From contig JAFGEQ010000006.1 of the NCBI GenBank assembly GCA_016931515.1, positions 88,649 to 152,648 of the forward strand: a stretch of DNA of 64,000 nt. Reading direction: 5' to 3'. Shown in pieces: positions 17,398 to 25,650 of this stretch. A program made the position numbers and the translations under genes. This DNA comes from a candidate division CSSED10-310 bacterium. Its GTDB lineage: Bacteria; CSSED10-310. Within the stretch, counting starts at the first letter, position 1. Each line of letters begins with the position of its first letter. The notes under the pieces are model-generated. The model worked only from the letters and a program-made list of their open reading frames with translations, made no database searches and was not told where the DNA came from.

Positions 17398-19845
17398 TCA
17401 TTCAGAATCAGACAGAATATCTTCAACATCCCTATAGCCGGGAGTTTCCTCCTGAATTTCTTTGAAAACAGTGATTGCGCTTGTCTGGTGTCCGGCAAGT
17501 TTCATTGTCTGAGCGAGATCGTATTTCAGACTAACCATCTCGTGAGAATCTGCTTCTGCATTCTTGATTGCCCGTGTTAACACGGCAAGCGCCTTGTCAT
17601 ACGCTCCAAGCTGAGTGTAGCAATGTGCCAGAGTGCTGGCTGTTTTGACCATATAGTCAGAAAAATCGAGTGCAATCTGAAATTCGGCAATCGCCTCTTC
17701 GATCAAACCCATCTCCATGTAAGCAATACCAAGATTATAATGGGTTTCCGGATCTTTCTCCTGTTCCCGTGAAATCAGGTCCTCCCGAAATTCACGAACA
17801 ACTTCAGCGAGACCCGATGATAATCCCCCTTCATCCGTTGCCATTGCTGAAGAATCCCCTCGACCCACCGCGCTGCCCAGCGGGATATCCATACTCTTCG
17901 GAGCATGGTCATCTAAACCTACGGACAACGTCGATATCTCTTCCTCCTGTTCAAGAGAATAAAGAGGAGCCAGATCGCCACTCATCGGAGATTCCTCCGC
18001 CACGCCAATCCCTTCTATCGCTTTGATTCGCTTACTGAGTTTGGCATGACCGGGTACCAGCGCCAATCCATTTTTAATAATCAGAACAGCCTGTTCCGCA
18101 TGTGATTGTTTGATCAGTATCTCCGCTCTTCGATCAATGGTTTCGGCCATTGCATCCAGTTGACCCATCCGTTCATACACTTCGGTTAACCGTTCCAGAG
18201 ATTCTTCATCATTCGGTGCCGATATAAGGATGGAATTCAGCCGTTCGGACGCTTTCTCCAACAAGCCGTATTTCATATAGACACCCGCTTCAATCCTGAA
18301 CTCACGCAATTGATCATCAGACGGCTCGAGAGACGGTTTCGGCACATCCTTTTTAACTGCAACAGCTGGCTCGTCTTCACCCTCGATTGTGAACAGATCG
18401 TCGGAAATATCGATATCCTTGTCTGGCGATTGTGTCATTTCCGTAAGCGGAGTATCCATGAATACCGGTAAACCACTCTTCTCGATCTCCTCCGTTTCAA
18501 ACAGTTTGTCGAATACAACTTCATCTGTATCGAGTTCGAGTATTTTCATGCCGGTATCGGATGTATCAATCGCTTGCATATCCAGATCGAGAATACCGGC
18601 AGATGCTTTTTCATCTTTCATACCGTCAAAAGAGGGCTGTGCTACCAGGCGGCTTGTATCAATAGGCCGTCCTCGGAATTCTATGGATATCTGATTGAAG
18701 CGGTGTTTCACTTTCTGATCCTGCGGATCCATTGAAAACAATCGCTCATAAATATTATAACTTTCCTCGAGTTTCCCTTGAGTATAAAAAAGTTCTGCTA
18801 TCTCTTCGAATGTTTTCTTCACTTCCTCATGGCGATTAAGCTTCTGAAAGATCTCAATCTTTCTTTCGAGAATAGGAATGTTTTCGGGCGCTAATCCTTG
18901 AAGCTGATTCAACAGATCGAGTGCGTGATCGTTGTTGTTGCGTTCAACTGCCAGATTGATAATCTCTTTTAAAAATTTGAAAGCGGACTCAAAATCGCCG
19001 TTCTGTATGTACAATTGTCCAAGAATTTCAGTCAATCCATCCTGGGAAGGGTCAATTTTATAAACCTGTGAATAGACCTGTATTGCATCATTATAACGCT
19101 GATTATCAACATAAATCTGTCCGATCGACATCAATGCATCAACATTCTCCGGATTCTTCTCCAGAATTTGATCCAGAAGCTTTCGAGCTTCGCCTGTTCG
19201 ACCCTCCGCCATGTATGCCCCGACAATACCTTTAAATGCTGCTTCATGTTCAGGGACATCCGCCAGAGCCACTTCGAAACTTTTAATAGCTGCAATAATT
19301 TCCCCGCGTTTTAAAAAAGCATCGCCAATTTTCACTCTCTCATCTGCTGCTTTTGCGGAAAATCCTTTCTGAGCGTAAAGCGTCGCCAGCCGCTCACGAA
19401 TTGATATATTTGCCGGGTCGAGATCTGCAATCTGCCGATAGGAGTCCAAGGCAGATTCAACATTGCCGTGATGCTCGTAATGCTTGGCTAAAAACTCGTA
19501 TTGACTGATGGCATCCTGGATCAGACCCTGATCAGCATAGAGATGTGCGAGTTTTTGATAGGTTTTGGTGCGTTCCGGATCATGTCGCAGAATTTTTTTA
19601 TAGATCGCCAGAGCACGAGTCATAAAGCCACGGTTTTCATAGTATTCACCGGCTTTCTCATACTCCAGGATCGCGTCCTTGATTTCCTTTGAACGTATCA
19701 GTAAATCACCGATCGTGTTGTTGAGACTGTTATCACCATACTCTTCCTGGGTCAGCTTGCGATATTCCGCAACTGCTTTCGAATACTGACCTTTTTTGGT
19801 GAATTTTGCGGCGTTTTTCAGAATTTTGCTTTTGTTGACAGCCAT
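17398..19845 (-). CDS. large cytosolic TPR-repeat protein
   Basis: 815 residues without a signal peptide or membrane segment. Residues 5-400 hold roughly ten consecutive tetratricopeptide repeats (for example GQYSKAVAEYRKLTQ, GFMTRALAIYKKILRHDPE). An acidic, low-complexity linker follows (about 400-520), then further TPRs (about 520-620 and 700-810). Such solenoids are protein-interaction platforms; related long TPR proteins in delta-proteobacteria-like genomes are linked to gliding or envelope assembly, but no partner is evident here. GAGGGAATGAG precedes the ATG. The tRNA-Gly gene lies downstream with its own promoter inside the gap. Confidence 0.8.
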   Translation of the reverse strand: MAVNKSKILKNAAKFTKKGQYSKAVAEYRKLTQEEYGDNSLNNTIGDLLIRSKEIKDAILEYEKAGEYYENRGFMTRALAIYKKILRHDPERTKTYQKLAHLYADQGLIQDAISQYEFLAKHYEHHGNVESALDSYRQIADLDPANISIRERLATLYAQKGFSAKAADERVKIGDAFLKRGEIIAAIKSFEVALADVPEHEAAFKGIVGAYMAEGRTGEARKLLDQILEKNPENVDALMSIGQIYVDNQRYNDAIQVYSQVYKIDPSQDGLTEILGQLYIQNGDFESAFKFLKEIINLAVERNNNDHALDLLNQLQGLAPENIPILERKIEIFQKLNRHEEVKKTFEEIAELFYTQGKLEESYNIYERLFSMDPQDQKVKHRFNQISIEFRGRPIDTSRLVAQPSFDGMKDEKASAGILDLDMQAIDTSDTGMKILELDTDEVVFDKLFETEEIEKSGLPVFMDTPLTEMTQSPDKDIDISDDLFTIEGEDEPAVAVKKDVPKPSLEPSDDQLREFRIEAGVYMKYGLLEKASERLNSILISAPNDEESLERLTEVYERMGQLDAMAETIDRRAEILIKQSHAEQAVLIIKNGLALVPGHAKLSKRIKAIEGIGVAEESPMSGDLAPLYSLEQEEEISTLSVGLDDHAPKSMDIPLGSAVGRGDSSAMATDEGGLSSGLAEVVREFREDLISREQEKDPETHYNLGIAYMEMGLIEEAIAEFQIALDFSDYMVKTASTLAHCYTQLGAYDKALAVLTRAIKNAEADSHEMVSLKYDLAQTMKLAGHQTSAITVFKEIQEETPGYRDVEDILSDSE

Positions 19846-19891
19846 CTCATTCCCTCTTAATTGTGTTTTCTCAGACTAGCAAGTTTAAGGC

Positions 19892-20692
19892 TTATGGAGC
19901 TTTTCTGTCAAGCAGCACCGTATAGTCTCGATATGTGCCGTCAGCCAGCGTATTCGCCAGTTTCCTCTCGGGTTCTGTTAAGCCGTCTACTTCAAAACGC
20001 ACATGGAAATGCTCTTCAAATGCATTGATGATTTCTTCCTGGAGCCGATCAAGAGACCACTCCTCTCCCAAAAGCATCCTGACAGACGCCACACGCTCGA
20101 ATGAAGCCTCTGTCTGCCTCCTCATCACCGCACCCCAATCCTCAGCCCGATAGTCCAATAAAAGAGATCCCTGTTGCAGAACACGATCCCGTGTACGCTT
20201 TTGAGCGGATCCGATCAGTTTTTTTCCATCGACCAATATCTCAAAAGCAGACGAACAGGCAAAACATGATGTCAGTGAACCTGCCGAACCCCTGGTCTCC
20301 CGGGGTGCCATATCCGCCTGGATACCCAACGCCCGGCATGCTTTGCAGAACGCATTTCCAATTTCCTTGTAGCAATCAAGAAGACTTAAACCGAATGGGA
20401 AATCAGAGGTGGATCCACTGATGGAATATGTCAGCTCACTCGCGTGCAGAACCGCTTTCCCTCCCGTGATCCTACGGATAACCGGTATTTTATGATCCCG
20501 GCAGTAATCCAGATTAACATGCCGCTCAACAGGCTGTGCCATACCAACAGTCAGTGTCGGATGATGCCATGTGTATAGACGAAGAACCGGTGGAGAATTA
20601 CCGGGACGATGCAATAACACCTCGTCAATCGCCATGTTCGAAGAGCCTGAAAGGCTCCCATCTAGAATCAAATTCCAGATATCCTGATTCAT
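19892..20692 (-). CDS. lipoate/octanoate transferase of the LplA/LipM family
   Basis: 266 residues covering the BPL/LPL catalytic fold: MAIDEVLL near the start, YTWHHPTLTVG, the RRITGGKAVLH loop that holds lipoyl-AMP or the acyl group, and VDGKKLIGSAQKR with the conserved lysine. SCFACSSAFEI aligns with the cysteine-containing region of LipM octanoyltransferases (VCFDSPSWYE in Bacillus as I recall it), so transfer of octanoate from ACP to lipoyl domains is more likely than ATP-dependent ligation. It lies 7 bases downstream of the aminotransferase gene on the same strand, so they are probably co-transcribed. Confidence 0.8.
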   Translation of the reverse strand: MNQDIWNLILDGSLSGSSNMAIDEVLLHRPGNSPPVLRLYTWHHPTLTVGMAQPVERHVNLDYCRDHKIPVIRRITGGKAVLHASELTYSISGSTSDFPFGLSLLDCYKEIGNAFCKACRALGIQADMAPRETRGSAGSLTSCFACSSAFEILVDGKKLIGSAQKRTRDRVLQQGSLLLDYRAEDWGAVMRRQTEASFERVASVRMLLGEEWSLDRLQEEIINAFEEHFHVRFEVDGLTEPERKLANTLADGTYRDYTVLLDRKAP

Positions 20693-20699
20693 CCGGTGA

Positions 20700-21896
20700 T
20701 CAGGCTGACCGGGTCGAGTAGATGTCCAGAGCTTTTTCCAGGAGATCCACTGCGTCGATCAGGTCGTCTTTCTTTAATACATATGCCATCCTAACCTGGT
20801 TTCGGCCGAGACCTTCTGTTGCATAGAATCCCGAACCCGGAGCAACCATCACGGTTCGACCCTCGTATTCAAATTCCTCCAGTAAAAACCTGGCAAAATG
20901 ATCGGAATCGTTAACCGGCAACGTGACCATCATGTAGAATGCTCCGCGCGGTTTTTCACAGAACACGCCCTGAATACGGTTGAGTCCTTCGTGGAGAATA
21001 TCTCGACGACTCTTGTACTCTTTGATAACTTCATCCATAACGGAATCCGGAAGATCCACCGACGCCATCGAACCGATTTGTTCCAGAGTCGGCGGGCAGA
21101 GACGCGCTTGACCCATCCGCATGACAGCATCCAATACGGCATTATTTCGTGTGACGAGGCATCCGATTCGAGCCCCACAGGCTGAATATCGCTTGGAGAC
21201 ACTGTCGACCATGATGGCGTGAGACGTCAATTCAGGGAAAGACATGACGGATACTTGCTGGAATCCATCATATGTGAACTCACGATACACCTCATCGGAG
21301 ATCAGAAATAAATCATGTTTTCTTACGAAATCCGACAGTTCTTTCAACGACTCGCGACTGTAAACAGCTCCGGTCGGATTATTCGGATTGCATATCACGA
21401 TGGCTCGAGTCCGGGAAGTCAACCGTTTCTCGAACTCCGACAAAGCTGGAATCATAAAACCGTCTTCCGCACTTGTCGGAACGCCGACCACCCTGATACC
21501 CGCCAATGCTCCGAAACCATTATAATTCGTATAGAATGGCTCCATTACCAAAACCTCATCTCCATCGTCTGCGACGGCGATCAGGGCAAACAGCAACGCT
21601 TCAGAACCGGCTGTCGTTACGAAAACCTGGTTGTCCTTCAAACCGATATTATACTTGTCATAATATCGAACCAGCGCTTTTCGATATTCGGGTAAGCCAT
21701 TGGATGGTCCATATTCGAGGACCGGGTTGGAATACTCTCTGATCGCACGAAGGAATTCCGGGGGTGTATGAATATCCGGTTGTCCAATATTCAAATGATA
21801 CACATGGATTCCACGTTTCCTGGCAGCGTCCGCATACGGTGCAAGCTTGCGGATCGGACTATAGGGCATACTTTGAGCTCTTTTCGATATATTCAT
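20700..21896 (-). CDS. class I/II PLP-dependent aminotransferase (aspartate aminotransferase-like)
   Basis: 398 residues of fold-type I. It has NIGQPDIHTP near the N-terminus, YGPSNGLPEYR, VTTAGSEALLFAL, the NPNNPTG and DEVYREF motifs, the PLP-binding lysine in DSVSKRYSACGARIG, and RMAY near the C-terminus that holds the carboxylate-binding arginine. It matches the aspartate/aromatic aminotransferase group (AspC/AspB-like); the amino donor cannot be fixed. AGGAG seven bases upstream supports this ATG. It is transcribed divergently from a sodium-coupled transporter across a region with an inverted repeat, so the two may be co-regulated. Confidence 0.9.
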   Translation of the reverse strand: MNISKRAQSMPYSPIRKLAPYADAARKRGIHVYHLNIGQPDIHTPPEFLRAIREYSNPVLEYGPSNGLPEYRKALVRYYDKYNIGLKDNQVFVTTAGSEALLFALIAVADDGDEVLVMEPFYTNYNGFGALAGIRVVGVPTSAEDGFMIPALSEFEKRLTSRTRAIVICNPNNPTGAVYSRESLKELSDFVRKHDLFLISDEVYREFTYDGFQQVSVMSFPELTSHAIMVDSVSKRYSACGARIGCLVTRNNAVLDAVMRMGQARLCPPTLEQIGSMASVDLPDSVMDEVIKEYKSRRDILHEGLNRIQGVFCEKPRGAFYMMVTLPVNDSDHFARFLLEEFEYEGRTVMVAPGSGFYATEGLGRNQVRMAYVLKKDDLIDAVDLLEKALDIYSTRSA

Positions 21897-21968
21897 GATA
21901 AACTCCTGCTGGATAATTCACTCGAAGACTATTCGACTTCAGATCAAGATTTATAAAGGATTACATAC

Positions 21969-22023
21969 CTTGTCAATGCCAAGCGTCCTGTTTATTGACA
22001 AGAAAACGGATGTCAATCAAAAT
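21969..22023 (+). promoter_or_regulatory. transporter promoter embedded in repeated TGTCAAT/ATTGACA half-sites
   Basis: TTGACA (21995-22000), 17 bases, CAAAAT (22018-22023) forms a good promoter for the gene at 22068. The -35 is part of ATTGACAAG (21994-22002), the exact inverse complement of CTTGTCAAT (21969-21977). A third half-site, TGTCAAT, occurs at 22011-22017. The minus-strand copy of TTGACA at 21976-21971 could serve the divergent aminotransferase gene with TATAAA 15 bases downstream. Confidence 0.55.
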
Positions 22024-22067
22024 AAAGCATCTTTAGAATCATCAGGTTTGGACATAGCGAGGCAATT

Positions 22068-23768
22068 ATGGAACAGAGAAAACTATGGGATAACCGGACA
22101 GGTTTTATTTTGGCGGCGATCGGATCTGCTATCGGACTTGGGAATGTATGGCGTTTCCCTTACATCTGCTACAAGTATGGAGGGGGAGCATTTCTGATAC
22201 CCTATCTCATCGCATTATTTACAACGGGCATTCCACTGATGATCCTGGAATTCAGTCTGGGACACCGGATGGCCGGTGGAGCACCGTCAGCGCTGGGCAG
22301 GATCCGGAAAAACTGGGAATGGCTGGGCTGGCTGGCTCTGCTGGTCGCATTCGTGATTACAATTTATTATGCCGTTATCATGGGTTGGTGTCTCGATTAT
22401 ATAGGATTTTCGACCAATCTGGCATGGGGCGACAATCCAGGAGATTTCTTTCTCAAGGATTTTCTCGCAGTCGCCCCGGACCATTTCACGATGGGATCCG
22501 TTCGACCATGGATCGCTGCAGGTCTTTTCCTGTCATGGATAGCCATCATCGGAGCCATTTGGAGAGGTACGAAAACCGTCGGCAAGGTTGTGTATATCAC
22601 AGTATTCTTACCATGGTTGTTGCTGTTGGTGTTTCTGCTGAGAGGTATAACCCTTCCCGGAGCGTTTGCAGGATTAAACTATTTTCTGAAACCCAATTTC
22701 GCTGCGCTGGCAGACCTCGAAGTCTGGGCGGCCGCTTTTACTCAGGTGTTTTTCTCTCTCTCCCTCGGATTCGGTGTCATGATCGCCTATGCGAGTTTTC
22801 TGCCCCGAAAATCGGATATCGTCAATAACGCCTTCATCATCAGCCTCCTGGATGCAGCAACCGCCTTCGTTGGCGGCCTTGTCGTATTCTCAACGTTAGG
22901 ATACTACGCCCATACTACCGGGCAACCGGTCGAATCCGTAGTTAAAGCCGGACCCTCCCTCGTTTTTATCACCTACCCGACTATCATCAGCCTCCTGCCC
23001 TTCATGCCCAGATTCCTCGGAATACTTTTCTTTCTCATGCTGTTTATGCTCGGTATTGATTCGGCATTCTCGCTTGTCGAATCCGTCGTTACCGGTATCA
23101 TTGACAAATTTAATACTCCCAGGACTCCTACACTCCTGGCTGTCGGCACAGTCGGCTTTCTCCTCGGTCTCTTCTTCTGTACAAAAGCAGGACTGCTCTG
23201 GCTGGATGTCACAGATCATTTCATGAACCAGTTCGGGCTGATGACAGTCTGCCTTCTCGAGGCCGTTTTAATTGGATGGATCGTTACAGCTGAGCCTCTG
23301 CGAAAACATGTCAATCTATTTTCGGAGATTAGAATCGGAAAGTGGTGGGATTTTCTGCTTAAATTCTTTATTCCTATCGTTCTCTCCGTACTGCTGCTGA
23401 ACTGGCTTAATCAGAGAATTACAGCCAGTTATGAGGGATATAAACGTTCCGCCGAATTCCTGGGTGGATGGTTGCTCGTTTTTCTGCTCCCGGTTGTAAG
23501 CGTTTTCCTGATGGGAGCACGCAAGATCGGATGGATGCTGACTGGCCTGTTTGGCGTTACTCTCGCAATCTCATTGGTTTCTTATCGGCAGGGCGTCGAT
23601 TTTTCCGGGATTGTGATCGCATCGATCACATTTATTATTTTATTCGGCGGAGCCGGATTATGTATCATTCGGGGCAATATAACCGATGATGATTTCACTG
23701 AGAATCCTGCCGGTGATGGCAATGGAGAAGTGGTTGTTCCGGAGGAAGACTCAGGGCTGCCCGGCTGA
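22068..23768 (+). CDS. sodium-dependent transporter, NSS/SNF family
   Basis: 566 residues, about 12 membrane helices. The first helix has the family signature GFILAAIGSAIGLGNVWRFP with the unwound sodium and substrate site, followed by YKYGGGAFLIPYLI. Members (LeuT, MhsT, TnaT) import amino acids with sodium across the inner membrane. The highly charged C-terminal tail is probably cytosolic. The gene starts at ATG 22068 after GAGGCAATT. It is divergent from an aminotransferase, which suggests joint amino-acid use, and its 3' end overlaps the convergent GT2 gene by 18 bases. Confidence 0.92.
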   Translation: MEQRKLWDNRTGFILAAIGSAIGLGNVWRFPYICYKYGGGAFLIPYLIALFTTGIPLMILEFSLGHRMAGGAPSALGRIRKNWEWLGWLALLVAFVITIYYAVIMGWCLDYIGFSTNLAWGDNPGDFFLKDFLAVAPDHFTMGSVRPWIAAGLFLSWIAIIGAIWRGTKTVGKVVYITVFLPWLLLLVFLLRGITLPGAFAGLNYFLKPNFAALADLEVWAAAFTQVFFSLSLGFGVMIAYASFLPRKSDIVNNAFIISLLDAATAFVGGLVVFSTLGYYAHTTGQPVESVVKAGPSLVFITYPTIISLLPFMPRFLGILFFLMLFMLGIDSAFSLVESVVTGIIDKFNTPRTPTLLAVGTVGFLLGLFFCTKAGLLWLDVTDHFMNQFGLMTVCLLEAVLIGWIVTAEPLRKHVNLFSEIRIGKWWDFLLKFFIPIVLSVLLLNWLNQRITASYEGYKRSAEFLGGWLLVFLLPVVSVFLMGARKIGWMLTGLFGVTLAISLVSYRQGVDFSGIVIASITFIILFGGAGLCIIRGNITDDDFTENPAGDGNGEVVVPEEDSGLPG

Positions 23769-24500
23769 TTGCATTCCTTTGTATTGTCGGGAAAATCGGG
23801 TACCGTATTTCGCAATGAGTCGAGCCATTTCCCGCATGGCCCGAAGGATAACTTTAATATTCCCGCCACTGGGTGTGCCGGCATGTCGTGGAAGATGCCG
23901 TACGCCGCATTGGACGATTCGGAATCCCTGACGCTGGGCTTGCAGGAGCATTTCGACATCGATCATTGCTCCATTTGAGGTCATGTTGATTGAATCCAAA
24001 ACATTCCGCCGGTAAATTTTAAATGCGCAATCCGGATCCTTAATGCGAAGGCCTAAAATCAGGAAGACCGCTTTCTCAAAAAGCCATGTGTTCAGCTTCC
24101 TGTGCCATGGATCCTGGCGACCCACCCGGAAGCATGTGACAACATCGGCATGGTCAATCAGCGGAAGAACAGTACGTAATTCAGACATGTCGAACTGACC
24201 GTCACCATCCGTATAGAACACGAGTTCCTTTTCCGCTCCTTTAAATCCACTCTGTAGCGCGCCACCATATCCCATGTTTGCCCGGTGATGAATGACGCGG
24301 ACGCCCGGATGCCCAGTCGCCAGGTCATCCGCCAGAACACTCGTTCCATCAGTGCTGCCGTCGTCAACAATAATAATCTCGTAATCTTGAGTCAGTTCCG
24401 GACATATGGAGACAGCTTCGCGGATCACATGTTCGAGGTTTTCGCGTTCATTGTGAGCTGGAAAAAACAGGGTTACACTCATGCCGGTCAGCGCATCCAT
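23751..24500 (-). CDS. GT2 glycosyltransferase, polyprenyl-phosphate-sugar synthase-like
   Basis: 249 residues of the GT-A fold: FFPAHNERENLE at the start, IIIVDDGSTDGT, NMGYGGALQSGF and the metal-binding YTDGDGQFD, then a conserved DPDCAFKIYRR. This pattern fits the dolichol/undecaprenyl-phosphate mannose or glucose synthase subgroup, without the two C-terminal membrane helices that some members have. It would charge a lipid carrier with one sugar, which could feed GT-C enzymes such as the protein at 4784-7306. A second in-frame ATG at 24482 is an alternative start, since neither has a strong ribosome-binding site. Confidence 0.85.
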   Translation of the reverse strand: MDALTGMSVTLFFPAHNERENLEHVIREAVSICPELTQDYEIIIVDDGSTDGTSVLADDLATGHPGVRVIHHRANMGYGGALQSGFKGAEKELVFYTDGDGQFDMSELRTVLPLIDHADVVTCFRVGRQDPWHRKLNTWLFEKAVFLILGLRIKDPDCAFKIYRRNVLDSINMTSNGAMIDVEMLLQAQRQGFRIVQCGVRHLPRHAGTPSGGNIKVILRAMREMARLIAKYGTRFSRQYKGMQSAGQP

Positions 24501-24573
24501 AATGGCGGGACATTATCAGAGAGACCTGATGAAGGCAATGCCTGTTCATGAATGATTTTTTGAAATCTTCACA

Positions 24574-24906
24574 TCAGGTTTCCTGTTTTATTGACAGAAA
24601 CTGCAGACCGACATCATATCGATTGAAAGACACACGTTTGCAGTGAACGACTTTGGCTCGAGTTTTTACAATGTGCCCGTCACTGGCTTGAATATTCAAA
24701 TCCAGTTCACTCAGGACCGGCATGTAGTTTTCAATCCGAATCAAGGCACCGGTTTTGGACAAATTGACGGTAAAACCGGTACCGGTCATCACTCTGTTCA
24801 GACGTGAATTTGTATAGTTGTAAGTGACACTGGCCCGTATGGGTTTACGCGGATATTTGCGCTTGTTGAAGGCAGGTTGGGCAGGATCATTTACCATTGC
24901 AGTCAT
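24574..24906 (-). CDS. PilZ-domain protein
   Basis: 110 residues forming a single PilZ domain. The c-di-GMP-binding motifs are present: RKYPR (R16 and R20, the RxxxR motif) and NLSKTG (about 48-53, the D/NxSxxG motif), followed by alternating strands ending in VGLQF. Binding of cyclic di-GMP in the cytosol is therefore likely; the effector target is unknown. It lies 73 bases upstream of the GT2 gene on the same strand, so control of glycan synthesis by c-di-GMP is a reasonable inference. Confidence 0.88.
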   Translation of the reverse strand: MTAMVNDPAQPAFNKRKYPRKPIRASVTYNYTNSRLNRVMTGTGFTVNLSKTGALIRIENYMPVLSELDLNIQASDGHIVKTRAKVVHCKRVSFNRYDVGLQFLSIKQET

Positions 24907-24928
24907 ACTCCCATGCTGAATTAGAAAG

Positions 24929-24958
24929 AGTGTACAGAAAAAAACCTGCGTTTTGCAA
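24929..24958 (-). promoter_or_regulatory. candidate promoter of the PilZ gene
   Basis: On the minus strand TTGCAA (24958-24953), an 18-base spacer, then TACACT (24934-24929). Both match four of six positions; the -10 ends 22 bases before the start codon. Confidence 0.35.
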
Positions 24959-25028
24959 GGATTTGCATAAAAATACAGGGGATCTTTCCATTATATTAAT
25001 ATCTCCCCAAATGTGCGTCCATTTTTGC

Positions 25029-25057
25029 TTGACACAGAGAGCAGAGTTTCCGATAAT
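25029..25057 (+). promoter_or_regulatory. strong sigma-70-type promoter of the dcw cluster (Pmra)
   Basis: TTGACA (25029-25034), a 17-base spacer and GATAAT (25052-25057): a perfect -35 and a five-of-six -10 at ideal distance. It is the best promoter match in the window. The array of MraZ boxes begins at the very next base. Confidence 0.8.
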
Positions 25058-25091
25058 CCCAATTGAGCCCATTGATTCCCATTTCTGCCCA
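25058..25091 (+). promoter_or_regulatory. MraZ operator: four CCCA (TGGG) boxes at 10-bp period
   Basis: CCCA occurs at 25058, 25068, 25078 and 25088, exactly 10 bases apart, so the minus strand reads TGGGN-N5 four times. E. coli MraZ is known to bind TGGGN direct repeats with 5-base spacers, one per helical turn. The array covers the expected transcription start (about 25064), which fits autorepression by the mraZ product. Confidence 0.8.
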
Positions 25092-25175
25092 CTTTTTCAA
25101 GTGCATACGAGGTGGAAAGAGAGGGAAATTATCCGGGAATCATCCGGCATTGGACCGGTGTGATGGAGAAATTAA

Positions 25176-25622
25176 ATGTCGGGATCTCTATACGGCAAAT
25201 ATGAAAAGTCCATTGATGCCAAGGGACGGCTGAACATTCCAAAGGTATTCAGAGATGAGCTGTTCAAGCAGGAAGGTGGAGATATTTTTCTCGTGACGAT
25301 GGACAAGGTATTGATGGTTTTCACGGAATCGACATTTGATACCATTGACCGTCAGATTCGGGACAAGTCACCTCTAAGCAGGAAGGCAAGGGAGTTTCAG
25401 CGGATATGGGGATCCATTGTCACTCCTTTGACATGGGATCTTGAGGGGCGCATCAAGTTGACGGAATGGCAGAAGCGGTATGCTGGAATCGATCGAGATG
25501 TTGTTCTGATCGGAGCATGGAACCGGCTGGAGATCTGGTCGCGCGAAAAATTTGAGTTGGAATTCAGGGCGGATGATCAAAAGTTTTCCGACATGGCGGA
25601 TGAATTGAACTTCCTGGATTAG
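25176..25622 (+). CDS. mraZ: transcriptional regulator MraZ
   Basis: 148 residues with the two tandem SpoVT/AbrB-like half-domains: YGKYEKSIDAKGRLNIPKVF (about 6-26) and the second repeat LTWDLEGRIKLTEWQ (about 86-100). Each carries the DxKGR or DxEGR signature. MraZ forms a ring and represses the dcw operon by binding TGGG repeats; four such boxes lie just upstream. GGAGAAATTAA precedes the ATG. It is the first gene of a ten-gene plus-strand operon that runs to 35537. Confidence 0.96.
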   Translation: MSGSLYGKYEKSIDAKGRLNIPKVFRDELFKQEGGDIFLVTMDKVLMVFTESTFDTIDRQIRDKSPLSRKAREFQRIWGSIVTPLTWDLEGRIKLTEWQKRYAGIDRDVVLIGAWNRLEIWSREKFELEFRADDQKFSDMADELNFLD

Positions 25623-25650
25623 CCAGGGATTGTAATTGGAAGGAAATCGA

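Noticed and set aside
17174-17437. Open frames running through the tRNA-Gly gene
   Set aside because: The bases fold as a complete tRNA; the frames are by-products.
22148-22828. 226-codon frame overlapping the NSS transporter in another frame
   Set aside because: It lies wholly inside a well-supported transporter and gives an arginine/serine-rich translation with no domain.
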